Below are positions 1-64,000 of a stretch of 64,000 nucleotides of DNA, piece after piece; position 1 is the stretch's first letter, and each line of letters begins with the position of its first letter. A program made the translations under genes and the position numbers. The notes below the pieces were generated by a model. It saw nothing but the letters and a program-made list of their open reading frames with translations, was not told where the DNA came from and made no database searches. Source of the stretch: Cristatella mucedo (lineage: Eukaryota; Bryozoa; Phylactolaemata; Cristatellidae); NCBI GenBank assembly GCA_009760855.2, contig WPIO01000034.1, positions 2,302,001 to 2,366,000 on the forward strand, in the 5' to 3' direction.

Positions 1-793
1 GCGAGCACCCTATTTATTGCTGAGCCAAGACTAAGCCCTCTTACCGCTAGGTCTTTGCCCATGTGGTAAGAGTGACATCCGTCCTTCATTTTGCTATGCT
101 GCCTCTGCTTTCAGTTACTAGTTGTCTGTTACAGCTGTCTCACTCGTTCTTTCTCAGCCGACAGTTTTCCTCAACCGAAGCCCGGGGTGCAAACCGCAAG
201 TGCTCGACATGCCTCTACATTCAATCGATTTTGACCTTTCCTTCTGCACTCGCCGGAACTTCCACTGTAGGCCTGCCTGGCAGGTGCTGTGCCACAGCGA
301 GGCAGTTTTTCCTTTTCCCCTCTTCCCGCCATGAGTGAGATAATAACAAATAATAATAATGCACTTGATGAAGCGCCCTCAGAGAACTCAATCTCTTTCT
401 AGGCGCTTTACATTTACTGCAAAGGGAGATGCGGCCAGGCCTGTGTAAAAGTTCCTTGCGCTCCCACAAACCGTTACTCTCCAACGTTATTTTGGTGCTC
501 CAACTGTGCCATCGCATGCCAAGGACAGGGCAGCTTTGGTGACGGCCACATCTTCTTGCCGGTCGGGCGTGTTGGCATTTTTGCATTTCGCGATCTTTTG
601 AAATGCATTTCTGCTTTTGCCACTTTCTCACTTCCTCGTGTTGCATTTAGCTTGTTCGCAATGTGTAGATTGTTTCCACCGCCGCCTCGTAGGACGACAT
701 CGCCCGGTAGCGATGACCTACTTGCTTGCTTGGTTTTGCAAAGCTCGCTCATCGGTGCGCTCAATTCCTTTGCTTCCCGGTTCACCCACACAG
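1..793 (+). other. 3' part of an intron upstream of the first visible exon
   Basis: No stretch resembles the preceding part of the dynein-2 tail. The only recognisable content is a LINE 3'-end fragment at 341-432. The intron ends with the acceptor CACACAG at 787-793. Confidence 0.7.
341..432 (-). mobile_element. 3'-end fragment of the TAA-tailed LINE
   Basis: It starts with TAATAATAAT and continues with the family's 3' stem region (GCGCCCTCAGAGAACTCAAT, then AGGCGCTTTACATTTACTGC). It matches the 3' ends of the copies at 3173, 9222, 18891 and 55081. Orientation is antisense to the gene. Confidence 0.8.
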
Positions 794-63749
<62,956 letters not shown>

Positions 63750-63912
63750 CGATCTCTTTGCGCGTCCATGCTCCCTTCTGCTAAATCCGTCCGTCGATTG
63801 GAGGGAGAGGCTGCTTTGAAATGGCATTGCAAGGGAATAGCAGCACACTTATGTTTCTGGCGTTGGTCTGCCTAAGCTGGCTGGCGCTGCCTGCCTATTT
63901 TTCTCTCTTTCC

Positions 63913-64000
<88 letters not shown>
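63750..64000 (+). other. start of the 3' untranslated region or flank
   Basis: No AATAAA-type polyadenylation signal before the CT repeat, so the transcript end is probably beyond the window or uses a variant signal. Confidence 0.5.
63901..64000 (+). repeat. (CT)n microsatellite cut by the window end
   Basis: At least 75 bases of pure CT preceded by CTTTCCCTCT, about 150 bases after the stop codon. The true length is not visible. Confidence 0.96.

Overview
The window is eukaryotic genomic DNA and is filled by one multi-exon protein gene on the plus strand: the heavy chain of cytoplasmic dynein 2 (DYNC2H1, the retrograde intraflagellar transport motor). I can place 66 coding exons between 794 and the stop codon at 63747-63749. 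They join without a frame conflict into 11,979 coding bases, giving 3,992 residues plus stop. The human protein, as I recall it, has about 4,300 residues and aligns almost end to end, so only about the first 335 residues (upstream of base 794) are missing. Exon numbers used here count from the first exon in the window.

Layout by protein region: tail and linker are in exons 1-22 (794-24575); AAA1 in exons 23-26 (26638-31422); AAA2 in 27-31 (33596-36332); AAA3 in 32-36 (36482-39503); AAA4 in 37-42 (41574-44662); the coiled-coil stalk with the microtubule-binding tip in 42-47 (44399-48456); AAA5 in 48-53 (49904-53610); AAA6 in about 54-60 (53820-59307); the C-terminal domain in 60-66 (59226-63749). 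Of the 65 introns, 42 are phase 0, 9 phase 1 and 14 phase 2. Sixty-two begin with GT and three appear to be GC-AG.

Everything between exons is intron. It holds (a) many 5'-truncated non-LTR retrotransposon copies of two L2/CR1-like families, one ending in TAA/ATT repeats and one in ATTAC repeats; (b) at least two tRNA-derived SINE families, one sharing its 3' stem-loop with the first LINE family; (c) very long simple repeats, mostly CT on the sense strand and often only a few bases from a splice site; and (d) a 0.7-kb segment with inverted G/C-rich ends enclosing degenerate TTTAGGG telomere-like repeats. I found no second protein gene, no free-standing tRNA or rRNA gene, and no bacterial features.

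Organism: a ciliated animal, most likely an invertebrate. The grounds are the standard genetic code, a long intron-rich gene, high similarity to the animal dynein-2 heavy chain, L2/CR1-type LINEs and tRNA-SINEs. I cannot fix the phylum from this sequence alone.
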